The translations under genes and the position numbers were made by a program. Below, piece after piece: positions 8,750 to 18,065 of a DNA stretch of 64,000 bases. Origin of the DNA: an uncultured bacterium (lineage in GTDB: Bacteria; Verrucomicrobiota; Kiritimatiellia; PWTM01); assembly GCA_937139365.1 (NCBI GenBank), contig CAKZPT010000108.1:1-64000 (forward strand). The letters are read 5' to 3'. The first letter of the stretch is position 1, and the number at the start of each line of letters is the position of its first letter. The notes under the pieces are model-generated. The model was not told where the DNA came from, did no database searches, and worked only from the letters and a program-made list of their open reading frames with translations.

Positions 8750-9959
8750 GTGGTGGGTAGCGCCCTCGATCGCCCTGACCCTCGTCGGCTTTGTCGCAGG
8801 CCTCCACCTGCTCATGCACCTGCGGCTGACGACCGGCGACCTGCATCCGCCCTATTCCTCGTTCCGCTCCGATCCCCTGGGGGTGCAGGCGCTTCACGAC
8901 GCCCTCGGCGAGCTGCCCGGTGCCTCGGTTCGGCGTCTTTTGCGCCCGCTGGGCGAGAGCGACGGGGCACCTCCCGGCGCGCTAATCTTCGCCGCGGCTC
9001 CGGAATGGTGGTGCAACTCGCGTCCCGCCGCCGCCATCGCCGACCTGGCCGCCTGGGCCCGGAGGGGCGGCCGGATCATCGTCGCCCTTCCACCCGGCAC
9101 GTCCGGGCCGGAGCGTCCGCGCGGCGACCGCAAGGAGGCGTCGGTCCCACCCGACCGCCACCGCACCGCGCCGGGCGGCCGGCCGGCGGGAAAACACCCC
9201 CCAGCGATCGGAACAAATACGTCGCACCAGGCGGGGCCGCCCACGGTTTCGCTGTTCACGCTTTGGGGCTTGCACCTCGAGGGGCCCGAAAAGCGGCCGG
9301 CGCGCCGGTACGTGTCCACCAACACCCCCGACCGCCTCCCGTGGACCTCCGCGGCGGCGTTCCGCACGAACTCGTCCGGTTGGCGCGTGCTCTACACCTG
9401 CGAAGGCCGGCCGGTCGTCGTGGAGCGCGACTGGAACGGGGGCACGGTCGTGTTCGCAACGGATTCCTACTTTCTCAGCAACGAAGCGATGCTGCGCCAC
9501 CGCCGGCCGGAGCTGCTGGCCGCCGTCCTCGGGCCGGGGCCGACCTGGTGGTTCGACGAAACCCATCTCGGCCTCGTCGAGCGGCCGGGGCTCCGGGATT
9601 ATGTCCGGCGCCTCGGCCTCGACGGCGTCGTGGGGACCCTGCTGGTGCTGGCCGCGCTGGTCGTCTGGCGCAAGGCTTCGCCACCGCTGCCCCCCGAGGA
9701 GCCGGCGGCGGACGCCATCCCTGCGGCCCGCGCCGGCCTCGAGCGGCGCGAGGGTTTTCTTCACCTGCTTCGCCGCCACCTGCCGCCCGCCCGCCTCCCC
9801 GAGGTGTGGCTGGCGGAGTGGCGGCGGACCGCCGGCCCCGCCGCCCGTCGGCTTGCCCCTGAAATGGAGCGGTGTCTGGCCGCGGCCGGAAACCGCCCTC
9901 CGCTCGAGGTCTGCCGTCAATTGCACTCGATCGCCCACCGCAGGGAGACCACGCAATGA
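8730..9959 (+). CDS. DUF4350-domain protein
   Basis: This 409-residue DUF4350-type protein is a regular partner of DUF4129 and MoxR genes. An N-terminal membrane helix ([21 protein letters not shown]) is followed by the DUF4350 core: [17 protein letters not shown], then [18 protein letters not shown], and [26 protein letters not shown] second helix sits near residue 295 ([15 protein letters not shown]). GTG 8730 is preferred because it places the helix directly at the N-terminus; it overlaps the DUF4129 gene by 20 bases. The region between the two core motifs contains a basic, proline-rich insertion that looks disordered. Confidence 0.8.
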   Translation: MPAPALRWWVAPSIALTLVGFVAGLHLLMHLRLTTGDLHPPYSSFRSDPLGVQALHDALGELPGASVRRLLRPLGESDGAPPGALIFAAAPEWWCNSRPAAAIADLAAWARRGGRIIVALPPGTSGPERPRGDRKEASVPPDRHRTAPGGRPAGKHPPAIGTNTSHQAGPPTVSLFTLWGLHLEGPEKRPARRYVSTNTPDRLPWTSAAAFRTNSSGWRVLYTCEGRPVVVERDWNGGTVVFATDSYFLSNEAMLRHRRPELLAAVLGPGPTWWFDETHLGLVERPGLRDYVRRLGLDGVVGTLLVLAALVVWRKASPPLPPEEPAADAIPAARAGLERREGFLHLLRRHLPPARLPEVWLAEWRRTAGPAARRLAPEMERCLAAAGNRPPLEVCRQLHSIAHRRETTQ

Positions 9960-10915
9960 ACCTCGCTCAAACGCTCGAATGCCTGTCGGCCATCCGCGCC
10001 GCCGTCGCCCGCGTCATCATCGGTCAAACGGAGACGGTGGACCTGGCCCTTGCGACGGTGCTCGCCGGCCAACATGCCCTGGTCGAAGGCGTGCCCGGCG
10101 TCGCCAAGACGCTCCTGGTGCGGACGCTCGCCCGCGTGCTGGGCGTCGAGTTCGGCCGCATCCAGTTCACCCCCGACCTGATGCCGGCCGACATCACCGG
10201 GACCAATGTCTTCAACTTCCAAACCAACGCGTTTGTTCTCGCCCGCGGCCCCGTGTTCACCTCGTTCCTGCTGGCCGACGAGATCAACCGCGCCCCCGCC
10301 AAGACCCAGTCCGCCCTGTTGCAGGCGATGCAGGAGCGCGCAGTGACGATCGACCGGACCACCTATCCGTTGCCGCCGTCTTTCACGGTGTTCGCCACCC
10401 AAAACCCCGTCGAGTTCGAGGGCACCTATCCGCTGCCCGAGGCGCAGAAGGACCGGTTTTTCCTGAAAATCCCGATGTCCGCGCCGGAGCGCCAGGACGA
10501 GGTCACGCTTGCGCTGCGTACGCTGGGCGACCAGGCCCCGGAGGCTGTACTGGAACGCGGAAGCGTCCCGCAACTGCTCGACGAGGCGGGGCTGTTGGAG
10601 GCTCGCGCCTCCCTCTGCGGCGTCACCGTCCGCGAGGAACTGGCGGCTTATGCCGTCGACGTGGTCCGCGCCACGCGAAGCCACGACGGGGTGCTGGTCG
10701 GCGCGGGTCCTCGTGCCACGCAGGCGTTGATCCTGGCCGCCCGCGCGGCGGCGGTATTGGACGGACGGGACTACGCGACGCCGGATGACGTCAAGCGGAT
10801 GGCGCCATACGTTCTCGAGCACCGCCTGATTCTGCGGCCGGAATACGAGGTCGAGGGTGTGCGGCCGACGGAGATCATCGCCCGCATCCTGGCCGCCGTC
10901 TCGGTGCCGCGATGA
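9956..10915 (+). CDS. MoxR-family AAA+ ATPase
   Basis: This 319-residue MoxR ATPase is thought to act as a chaperone-like remodeller of partner membrane or von Willebrand-type proteins encoded nearby. Walker A is GVPGVAKT at residues 45-52, Walker B is FLLADEINR at about 104-112, sensor 1 is FATQNP at about 146-151, and the MoxR signature [14 protein letters not shown] follows. The C-terminal lid has [17 protein letters not shown] 9956 shares ATGA with the DUF4350 stop. It is the only obvious ATPase in the eleven-gene run and so its likely energy source. Confidence 0.95.
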   Translation: MNLAQTLECLSAIRAAVARVIIGQTETVDLALATVLAGQHALVEGVPGVAKTLLVRTLARVLGVEFGRIQFTPDLMPADITGTNVFNFQTNAFVLARGPVFTSFLLADEINRAPAKTQSALLQAMQERAVTIDRTTYPLPPSFTVFATQNPVEFEGTYPLPEAQKDRFFLKIPMSAPERQDEVTLALRTLGDQAPEAVLERGSVPQLLDEAGLLEARASLCGVTVREELAAYAVDVVRATRSHDGVLVGAGPRATQALILAARAAAVLDGRDYATPDDVKRMAPYVLEHRLILRPEYEVEGVRPTEIIARILAAVSVPR

Positions 10916-11844
10916 AATGCCGATCCGGAAAAGTCGTAGGGTGGGCGCCCATTTCACGGGCGGGGAGCACCACGGGCCCGCGGCAGGCGGTCCGGGCGTG
11001 GGCATGGAGGCGGGCTGTCGCCGCCCAGGCTGCAGACTCGGGTTTGCCGTGTCTTAACGAGGCGGACGTCGTCGTTGTGGGCGGCGGCGTGGGCGCCGTG
11101 GCGGCCGCCGCCGGCGCACGCGCGGTGCGATTCACATCGCTCAACTACCTCGGCAAGAACATCGCCGAGCGTCTGCTGCTGTGGCCTAGACCGCCCGTTC
11201 CCTCCGACCTGCCGCTGGTGGCGCGTCGGTCCCACGATCCCGCCGCCCCCGCCAGTGGATTCCTGCCCTTCCGCTATTCCGCCGACCGCCCCGCCAATTC
11301 GCGCCATCCCGGCACCTCTCCTCCATCGCGCCTCGCCGACCGCCTCCCGGCCGGCGACCCGCTGCGCAAGAGCGTGCAGTACGACGACGACGTGATTCTC
11401 GCCCTGGACCTCGGCGCCGTCCATCGCGTGCGCGAGGTGATCGTCACGGTGTTCTGCCGACCCGGCGACTTCGAGCTCGGAGCCGCCGAACTTTCGGTCA
11501 GCGACGACCGCCGCCGCTGGCGAGACATCCCCGCCGACGGGCCGTCAGACGGACGCACCCTCGTCGCGTTCGTTCCCGACGGGCCGTTCCGACATGCGCT
11601 GCTGACCCTTCGCCAGGCATCCGGCGCGCGGCGCCTGCTGGCGGGGCGGGTGATGGTGCTCGCCGGCCCGCCGTTGATCGCGGAGGCCGCTCGGCGCGTC
11701 CAGGAACGCGATGTGCCGACGGCTGACGGATCCGAGGTGCGCAATCCCGTAGAGCGGCTGGCCCGGGTGCTGGGACGTCGCGGCGACCCGCCCGCCGGCC
11801 GGCCGACCCTTACCCCGGACGGCGGAGAGGAGGTGGCGCGGTGA
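10912..11844 (+). CDS. truncated FAD-oxidoreductase-like ORF with discoidin-like segment
   Basis: The 310-residue product is unusual. Around residue 50 it has a Rossmann dinucleotide phrase ([16 protein letters not shown]), then a tract like the YLGEDLxxTLRLW region of PVC FAD-dependent oxidoreductases (here [14 protein letters not shown]). A segment resembling the insertion found in those enzymes follows ([43 protein letters not shown]), which looks like a small beta-sandwich. The remaining FAD-binding and catalytic regions of a roughly 700-residue enzyme are absent, and the helix after the glycine motif is shortened. Flavin binding is therefore doubtful. Yet both ends are coupled to MoxR and DUF58 by 4-base overlaps, and the frame is open. 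The first 45 residues are low-complexity and may not all be translated. Confidence 0.6.
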   Translation: MKCRSGKVVGWAPISRAGSTTGPRQAVRAWAWRRAVAAQAADSGLPCLNEADVVVVGGGVGAVAAAAGARAVRFTSLNYLGKNIAERLLLWPRPPVPSDLPLVARRSHDPAAPASGFLPFRYSADRPANSRHPGTSPPSRLADRLPAGDPLRKSVQYDDDVILALDLGAVHRVREVIVTVFCRPGDFELGAAELSVSDDRRRWRDIPADGPSDGRTLVAFVPDGPFRHALLTLRQASGARRLLAGRVMVLAGPPLIAEAARRVQERDVPTADGSEVRNPVERLARVLGRRGDPPAGRPTLTPDGGEEVAR

Positions 11845-13184
11845 TCGTCCCCTCCGAACGACTGGTGCGATGGGTGGCGGCCGCGGGACTTCCGCTGTCG
11901 CTGATCGCCGCGTTGCGGCCCGACTGGTCGTCCGCCCTGGTGATCTTGGCTGTGCTCGGAGGTCTGGCGGTTCTGGTGGACGCGCTGCGGTGTCGCGCAG
12001 CGCTGAACGAGGTCTCCATGGAGGCGCCGCCGCTGATCCGGCTGATCCAGGGGCAGACGGCGACGATCGCGATCCCTTGGCGGGCTCCGCCGGGACGTGC
12101 GCCGCGCACGGTGGCGCTGGCCTGGCCCGCCGGCGCGGGGGCGGCGTCGCACCTGGCCGCGGCCCACCGCCAGCCAGGCATCGGAGCCGGCACGGCCGAA
12201 TGGACCCTCCGCCCGCCGCGTCGCGGGCGATTGCACATGACGGCGGGAGCATTGTCTGCCTCCTCGCCGTGGGGCCTGTGGGAAAGCCGGCGCCGCGTTG
12301 CCCTCGCGACGGAGATCCACGTGTTGCCCAACCTGCGCGAGGAGCGGCGGCGGATGACGTCGAGGTTTCTGGCTCGCGGCCGAACGGGCCTGCGTCTGCG
12401 CCGCCAGGTCGGCAAGGGGCGGGAGTTCGAAAAACTGCGCGAGTACGTGGCGGGGGACAGCTACGAGGACATCCACTGGAAGGCCAGCGCCCGGCGGCGG
12501 CACCCGGTAACCAAGGTCTTTCAGGTCGAACGCACCCAGGAGATCTACGTTGCGATCGACGCCTCCCGCCTCAGCGCCCGCCCTGCGCCAGCCGCGCGCG
12601 CGGATGGCGGTCCGCCGCCGACCTGCCTCGACCGCATGGTGACCGCAGCGCTGTTGCTGCTGGCCGCCGCCCGCGAGCAGGGGGATCGCTTCGGCCTGAT
12701 CGTCTTCGACCGCCGCATCCGCCGTTTTCTGCCCGCGGGCCACGGCGCCGCGCACATCGATCGCTGTCGCCAGGCGCTGTTCGACGTGTCCGCGGAACCC
12801 GTGTCGCCCGATCCGTTCGAACTGTTCGTGTTTCTCCGGTCGAGGTTGCGCAAGCGCGTGCTGGCGGTGGTCCTCGCCTGCCTCGACGACGCCGCGGCGG
12901 CGCAGGCGTTCCGGGAAGGTGCCCCGTGGGTCGTCCGCCACCATCTGCTGATGGCCTTCACGTTGAGGTCGGCCGACACGCGGCCGCTGATGTCGGGTCC
13001 GCCTCCGGCGACGCTCGACGACCTCTACCGTGACCTCGAGGCCCACGACCGGTGGCGCCGCCTCGAGGAGCTGCGCTGGGCCCTCGGCCACCTCGGCGTG
13101 CGCATGGAGGCGCCCGACGACGAGCGCTGGACGGCCGAGATCGTATCTCGCTACATCGAGACGAAGGAGCGCCAGTTGTTGTGA
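11841..13184 (+). CDS. DUF58-domain protein
   Basis: This 447-residue DUF58 protein is the classical MoxR partner. Two N-terminal hydrophobic helices (residues about 10-45) are followed by a beta-rich region and the DUF58 hallmark LREYVAGDSYEDIHWKASAR near residue 200. A von Willebrand-like fold comes next, with VAIDASR as the probable metal-site start. It begins with GTG 11841 overlapping the previous stop and ends overlapping the SpoIIM-like gene. Confidence 0.9.
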   Translation: MIVPSERLVRWVAAAGLPLSLIAALRPDWSSALVILAVLGGLAVLVDALRCRAALNEVSMEAPPLIRLIQGQTATIAIPWRAPPGRAPRTVALAWPAGAGAASHLAAAHRQPGIGAGTAEWTLRPPRRGRLHMTAGALSASSPWGLWESRRRVALATEIHVLPNLREERRRMTSRFLARGRTGLRLRRQVGKGREFEKLREYVAGDSYEDIHWKASARRRHPVTKVFQVERTQEIYVAIDASRLSARPAPAARADGGPPPTCLDRMVTAALLLLAAAREQGDRFGLIVFDRRIRRFLPAGHGAAHIDRCRQALFDVSAEPVSPDPFELFVFLRSRLRKRVLAVVLACLDDAAAAQAFREGAPWVVRHHLLMAFTLRSADTRPLMSGPPPATLDDLYRDLEAHDRWRRLEELRWALGHLGVRMEAPDDERWTAEIVSRYIETKERQLL

Positions 13185-14194
13185 TCGTGGACCTCCGCCG
13201 GTTTCTCGAGCGGCGCCGCCCCCTGTGGGAGGAACTTGACCGCCGCCTGCGCGCCGTCGAGGCCGATCCCTTTGCGCGGATCGGACTGGACGACATCCGG
13301 CGCCTCCATGACCTTTACGAACAGGTCGCCGCCGATCTGGCCGACGCGCGCGAGCTGGCGGTCCGGACGGAGGTTCGTGACCACCTCGAGGCGCTCGTAG
13401 CGAGGGCGTACGCGTTGGTGTATGCGCTCGAGGAGACACCGGCCCGATTCCGTCCGCTGCGGTGGCTAGCCGCCGAGCTGCCGCAGGCGGTCCGGCGGCG
13501 CGCCCGGGCCGGCGTCACGGCCGCCGCGGCGTTTGGCGCGGGCGTGCTGTTGGGAGGAGCCGCGCTGCTGGCGGATCCCTCCGCGCGCAGCCATCTCATG
13601 CCGTTCGACCACCTGCAGCTCCACCCCGCCGAGCGCGTGCTGGCGGAGGAGCGGCAGATGCGCGCCGGCGGCGACCTAGCGGGAGAACAAGCGGGCAGCT
13701 TCGCGGCGATGCTGCTGGTCAACAATGTCCGTGTCTCGCTCCTGGCGGCGGCGCTGGGTATGACGTTCGGGGCCGGTACACTGGCGCTCCTTCTGTACAA
13801 CGGGGTGGTGCTGGGTGCAGTGTGCGTGGATTTCGTCGTAGCCGGCCAGACGGCCTTCCTTGCCGGCTGGCTGCTGCCCCACGGCTCGGTCGAAATCCCG
13901 GCGATCCTGCTAGGCGGTCAGGCCGGGCTGGTGCTGGCCTCGGCCCTGTTGGGCGACGGGGACCGGCGGCGCCGGGTCGACCGTCTGGCCGCGGCCGGAC
14001 CGGACATCCTGTCCCTGCTGGGCGGGGCGGCCGTGCTGCTGGTCTGGGCGGCGGGGCTCGAGGCGTTTCTTTCCCAGTACCACGAGCCGATCCTGCCTTA
14101 CGGACTGAAGATCGCCATCGGCCTGATGCAAACGGCCGGCCTGGCGGCCTGGCTGGCTTTCGGTGGCCGCTGGGCGGGGAGGCCCGCGCCGTGA
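13181..14194 (+). CDS. SpoIIM-family (stage II sporulation protein M-like) membrane protein
   Basis: This 337-residue membrane protein belongs to the SpoIIM-like family found beside RDD and MoxR genes in non-sporulating bacteria. The N-terminus is soluble and helical (VDLRRFLERRRPLWEELDRRL). Five or six membrane helices follow, with the family phrases LLVNNVRVSLLAAALGMTFG and LPHGSVEIPAILLGGQAGL. GTG 13181 shares GTGA with the DUF58 stop. No sporulation genes are visible, so a sporulation role should not be assumed. Confidence 0.87.
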   Translation: MIVDLRRFLERRRPLWEELDRRLRAVEADPFARIGLDDIRRLHDLYEQVAADLADARELAVRTEVRDHLEALVARAYALVYALEETPARFRPLRWLAAELPQAVRRRARAGVTAAAAFGAGVLLGGAALLADPSARSHLMPFDHLQLHPAERVLAEERQMRAGGDLAGEQAGSFAAMLLVNNVRVSLLAAALGMTFGAGTLALLLYNGVVLGAVCVDFVVAGQTAFLAGWLLPHGSVEIPAILLGGQAGLVLASALLGDGDRRRRVDRLAAAGPDILSLLGGAAVLLVWAAGLEAFLSQYHEPILPYGLKIAIGLMQTAGLAAWLAFGGRWAGRPAP

Positions 14195-14955
14195 TTCACG
14201 ACGGCCGGTGGCTGGAGGTTGAGACGCCCGAGGGGGTGGTGTTTTCGCTACCGCTGGCCGGCCCCGTCGCAAGGTTTCTCGCCTGGCAGATCGACCTGGC
14301 GGCCATCGCGGCCGTTGCAACCGCGATCGCCTACCTGACGCGATGGGCGTGGGACCTTCTGCCCGACACCGTGGCCGCGGTGAACTACGTGGCGATCTTC
14401 GTCGTCGCCGCCGGGTACCACATGCTGCTCGAATGGCGTTGGCGCGGCGCGACGATCGGCAAGCGCGCCCTGCGCCTGCGCGTGGTCGACCGGCGCGGCC
14501 TGCGGCTGTCGCCGGTGCAAGTGGTCCTGCGCAACCTGTTGCGGCCGGTGGATCAGCTCCCTCTTTTCAACCTCGTCGGCGGCGTGGCGATGGGCCTGAG
14601 CCGGCACGCGCAACGGCTCGGCGATCTCGGCGCCAACACGGTGGTCGTCCGGGTCGCCCCCGTTCCCTTGCCGCCCGTCGAGCACTTGACGCCGCCCCGC
14701 TACAACAGCCTGCGCGACCGGCCGCATATCGAGGCCCGGCTTCGGCGTGCGGTGCCGCCGGCCGCCGCGGTGCTCGCCGTGCGCGCCCTGCTGCGGCGCG
14801 ACGAAATGGACGCCGCCGCACGCGTCGAACTCTTCCGCGAGATGGCCGCCGCGCTGCGCCAGTGGGGAGCGCTGCCGCCCGAGCTCACCGCCGGCCGGTC
14901 GGACGAACAGATCGTCCGCAACGTCGTGGACTCGTATTTCCGCGCGCCCTCGTGA
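14191..14955 (+). CDS. RDD-family membrane protein
   Basis: This 254-residue RDD protein closes the operon. It has the RDD entry around ARFLAWQIDLAAIA, membrane helices to about residue 75, and the conserved GATIGKRALRLRVVD and DLGANTVVV segments. A soluble, charged C-terminal tail of about 90 residues follows, typical of RDD proteins next to SpoIIM-like genes. GTG 14191 overlaps the previous stop. It is the second RDD protein of the run; unlike the one at 4363 it lacks GYF and zinc modules. The 158 bases downstream hold no gene but include a TATAAG box at 15051-15056, possibly serving comF. Confidence 0.87.
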   Translation: MIHDGRWLEVETPEGVVFSLPLAGPVARFLAWQIDLAAIAAVATAIAYLTRWAWDLLPDTVAAVNYVAIFVVAAGYHMLLEWRWRGATIGKRALRLRVVDRRGLRLSPVQVVLRNLLRPVDQLPLFNLVGGVAMGLSRHAQRLGDLGANTVVVRVAPVPLPPVEHLTPPRYNSLRDRPHIEARLRRAVPPAAAVLAVRALLRRDEMDAAARVELFREMAAALRQWGALPPELTAGRSDEQIVRNVVDSYFRAPS

Positions 14956-15113
14956 CGCCACGAGCGGCCGCTCCGCGGGGGCGCGGGCCATGTTGCCTTA
15001 AACCGCCGCCCGGACGGAACCGCGCCACCCCCGATTCAGGAGCGGTTGGATATAAGCTCGGCGCCCCCTAACCTCGGATCGGCGGGTTCCGGCCCAACGG
15101 GGCAGAGAGAACG

Positions 15114-15824
15114 ATGTCGGACATCGCGCGGCGATTGCTGGACTGGTTGTTTCCCCGCTTTTGCGGCGGTTGCGGTCGGCTGGCGGAGGAGGGGCACCTG
15201 TGCTGGGACTGTCGCGCCGCGCTACCGTACCTCCGGCCGCCGTATTGCGAGTGCTGCGGGGACCCTGTCGGCGGGAGGGTCGGGCCGTCCTTTGTCTGCG
15301 CGTTGTGCGCCGAGCGTTCCGTGACGTTCGCGCGGGCGAGGTCCGTGGTGCGGTACGATGGACCTGCCAGGCGGGCGATCCGGGAGCTGAAGTATCGTGG
15401 CGCGCTTTGGCTGGCGTCGGACTTGGCCGAACTGCTGGAGTCCGGCGTGCGCGCCCACTATCCCGATCTGCTAGACTTTGATGTCGTCACCTGGGTGCCG
15501 CTGCATCCGCTGCGGTACTGGCGGCGCGGTTTTAACCAGTCGGCGGAGCTGGCCCGAGAGCTGGCGCGCCGGCTGGGCCGCCCGGCGGTGGCGCTGGCGC
15601 GACGCGTCCGGCCGACGCCGTCGCAGACGGCGTTGACCATCCCACAGCGCGCTGCTAACGTGCGACACGCCTTCCGGGCGGCGGTCAACGCTCGTTGGCG
15701 GGGTGCCCGCGCCTTGCTGGTGGACGACGTGATGACGACGGGCGCCACCGTGCACGCTTGCGCGGGCGCGCTGCTGGATGGCGGCCTGGCCAGCGTGGAC
15801 GTGATCACGGTGGCGCGAGGATAG
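15114..15824 (+). CDS. comF: ComF-family phosphoribosyltransferase-like protein
   Basis: This 236-residue ComF-type protein is associated with DNA uptake in competent bacteria, although the family is widespread and often of unknown role elsewhere. An N-terminal zinc-binding region (CGGCGRL, CWDC, CECCG, CALC) precedes a type I phosphoribosyltransferase fold with the PRPP-binding loop LLVDDVMTTGAT near residue 200. The phrase GFNQSAELARELARRL is also family-typical. No other competence gene is visible here. It ends in TAG, 35 bases before accD. Confidence 0.9.
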   Translation: MSDIARRLLDWLFPRFCGGCGRLAEEGHLCWDCRAALPYLRPPYCECCGDPVGGRVGPSFVCALCAERSVTFARARSVVRYDGPARRAIRELKYRGALWLASDLAELLESGVRAHYPDLLDFDVVTWVPLHPLRYWRRGFNQSAELARELARRLGRPAVALARRVRPTPSQTALTIPQRAANVRHAFRAAVNARWRGARALLVDDVMTTGATVHACAGALLDGGLASVDVITVARG

Positions 15825-15859
15825 CCGCGGACGTCTGGGGCGCCGGCCGGAGGTTCGGC

Positions 15860-16717
15860 ATGGCACTGTTCGGCAGAAAGACCAAGTACACGAGCGTCAA
15901 GGTCCGAAAGCGGGACATCCCCGACGGCCTGTGGGTGAAGTGCCCGGGCTGCGGGGAGATCGCCTACAAGAACGCGCTGGCCGAGTCGCTGGGCGTCTGC
16001 CCCCGCTGCCAGCACCACTTCCCGATGGACCGGCGCGAGCGCATCGCGTTGCTCGCCGAACCCGGTTCCTGGGAGGAATGGGATGCGCGGCTGTGCAGCG
16101 CCGATCCTCTCAACTTCACCGGCGCGGCGTCGTACCGCGACAAACTCGAAGAGAACATCCGCAAGACCGGCCACCTCGACGCCGTCTCCTGCGGCGCCGC
16201 CCGGATCGGCCCTCACCGGGTCGCGCTGGGCGTGATGGACTTTTCGTTCCTCGGGGCCAGCATGGGTTCGGTCGTCGGGGAGAAGATCACCCGGCTGATC
16301 GAGCGCGCGATCGAGGAGCGCCGGTCGGTCGTCATTGTCTGCACCTCCGGGGGGGCGCGCATGTACGAGGGCATGCTCAGCCTGATGCAGATGGCCAAAA
16401 CCAGCGCCGCCTGCGGCCGTCTGGCGGCCGCAGGTCTGCCCTACATCGCGGCGCTCACCAACCCCACCACGGCCGGCGTCATGGCCAGCTATGCGACACT
16501 GGGCGATGTGATCCTGGCCGAGCCTGGCGCCCTGATCGGTTTCGCCGGGCCGCGGGTCATTCGAGAGACGACCCAGCAGGAGCTCCCGCCAGGATTCCAG
16601 ACCTCGGAGTTCCTTCTGGAGCATGGACTACTCGACATGGTCGTGCACCGCCGCGACCTCAAGGCGTCAATCCAAAAGTTGCTCGACTACATGGCACCGT
16701 CGCCCGTGGCGGGCTGA
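15860..16717 (+). CDS. accD: acetyl-CoA carboxylase carboxyltransferase subunit beta
   Basis: This beta subunit of the carboxyltransferase half of acetyl-CoA carboxylase transfers CO2 from carboxybiotin to acetyl-CoA for fatty-acid synthesis. It has 285 residues, normal for AccD. The N-terminal zinc ribbon is complete (CPGCGE and CPRCQHH). The core has VVIVCTSGGARMYEGMLSLMQMAKT and ALIGFAGPRVIRETT. ATG 15860 is preceded by GGAGG at a 6-base spacing; the longer ORF runs back into comF. accA is not in the window. Confidence 0.96.
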   Translation: MALFGRKTKYTSVKVRKRDIPDGLWVKCPGCGEIAYKNALAESLGVCPRCQHHFPMDRRERIALLAEPGSWEEWDARLCSADPLNFTGAASYRDKLEENIRKTGHLDAVSCGAARIGPHRVALGVMDFSFLGASMGSVVGEKITRLIERAIEERRSVVIVCTSGGARMYEGMLSLMQMAKTSAACGRLAAAGLPYIAALTNPTTAGVMASYATLGDVILAEPGALIGFAGPRVIRETTQQELPPGFQTSEFLLEHGLLDMVVHRRDLKASIQKLLDYMAPSPVAG

Positions 16718-16742
16718 CCGCCTCTCACCGGCCCTGCCCACC

Positions 16743-18065
16743 GTGAGTCCCGCTCTGCCCATCGACCCGGCCCTTGCCCGCCTCTATGCGCGCACGGCCC
16801 ATGGCATCCGGCCCGGTCCCGACCGCGTCGCCGCGCTGCTCAATCGGCTCGGCCGACCGCAGGCCGCCTACCACGTGATCCACGTGGCCGGCACCAACGG
16901 AAAGGGATCGGTCTGCGCCATGGTCGAGTCCATCCTGCGCGCCGCCGGCGTCCGCACCGGCCTGTACACCTCCCCTCACCTGGTCCGGTTCCACGAGCGA
17001 ATCCGCGTCGCCGGCCGGCCGGTCGGCGATGTCGACGTGGCCCGCGAGCTGGTCGTCCTCGAACGGGAGGCCGCCGCGCTCGGCGAACCGTCGGGCGCCG
17101 AGTTGACGTTCTTCGAAATGGCGACCGCATTGGCGTTCGCGCATTTCCGCGCCGCCGGTGTCGAAACGGCCGTCGTCGAAACCGGGATGGGAGGGCGGCT
17201 CGATGCAACGTCCGCCGCCTATCCCGTCGTCGCCGTCATCACGGACATTGACCTCGACCACGTCGAACACCTCGGCCGAACGCGGGAGGCGATCGCCCGC
17301 GAGAAGGCCGGCATCGTGAAACCCGGCTCGACGCTGGTGCACGGCGACCTTCCAATGGAGGTCGCCGGCGTACTCGCCGCGGCCGCCCGGGAAACAGGGG
17401 CGCCGCGCCGCGTCGCGCCGCCGGGGGGGCGTGTATGGAGAACGGCCGCTGGCCTATGGGGTCAGGATCTTCGCCTCCGCTGGGGCGGCGACGAACGCGC
17501 GGTGCGCCTGCCGCTGCCGGGCCCCCATCAGCTCCGCAACGTCGAGTTGGCGCTGGAGGCGGTGTCCGCCTGGGCCGACCGCTGCGGCCGATCCGTGCCG
17601 GCGGACGCCGTCGCGCGCGGCTTGGAGACCGTCGAATGGCCGGCGCGCCTCCAACTCCTCGAGGACGATCCGCCCACGCTGCTCGACGGTGCGCATAACC
17701 CCCACGCCGCGGCGGCGCTGGCGGCCGCGCTCCAGGATCTCGCGGCGCCGGCGGGGATCGCGCTGGTGGTGGGCATGATGTCGGACAAGGACCACGCCGG
17801 CTTTTTCTCCGCGCTGGCGGGCGGCACTGGCCGCGCATGGACCGTCCCCATCGCCACGCCGCGCGCCGCATCGGCGGCGGAACTTTGCGACCGGGCCCGC
17901 GCCGCCGGCTTGGACGCCACGCCGGCCGGCTCGATCGAAGCGGCGATCGCGGAGGCGCGCGCATGGGCCCGCGCCCGCGGCACATGGACCGTCGTCACGG
18001 GTTCGCTGTACCTCGCCGGCGAGGTCCTCGCCGCGCGCGGCGGAGAACGGCTGTTCGGGGCATGA
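16743..18065 (+). CDS. folC: bifunctional folylpolyglutamate/dihydrofolate synthase
   Basis: FolC adds glutamate to dihydropteroate or tetrahydrofolate in the cytoplasm. The 440-residue protein has the Mur-ligase-type P-loop (VAGTNGKGSVCAMVESIL near residue 50), the FolC phrase TSPHLVRFHERIRV, ETGMGGRLDATS, and DGAHNPHAAAAL in the C-terminal domain. GTG 16743 is the first start after accD, 26 bases on; the accD-folC order is common in bacteria. Its stop overlaps the murG start, so folate and peptidoglycan genes are coupled here. Confidence 0.95.
   Translation: MSPALPIDPALARLYARTAHGIRPGPDRVAALLNRLGRPQAAYHVIHVAGTNGKGSVCAMVESILRAAGVRTGLYTSPHLVRFHERIRVAGRPVGDVDVARELVVLEREAAALGEPSGAELTFFEMATALAFAHFRAAGVETAVVETGMGGRLDATSAAYPVVAVITDIDLDHVEHLGRTREAIAREKAGIVKPGSTLVHGDLPMEVAGVLAAAARETGAPRRVAPPGGRVWRTAAGLWGQDLRLRWGGDERAVRLPLPGPHQLRNVELALEAVSAWADRCGRSVPADAVARGLETVEWPARLQLLEDDPPTLLDGAHNPHAAAALAAALQDLAAPAGIALVVGMMSDKDHAGFFSALAGGTGRAWTVPIATPRAASAAELCDRARAAGLDATPAGSIEAAIAEARAWARARGTWTVVTGSLYLAGEVLAARGGERLFGA

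Noticed and set aside
13181-14194. Evidence for endospore formation from the SpoIIM-like protein
   Set aside because: The family is common next to RDD and MoxR genes in non-sporulating bacteria, and no other sporulation gene is present.
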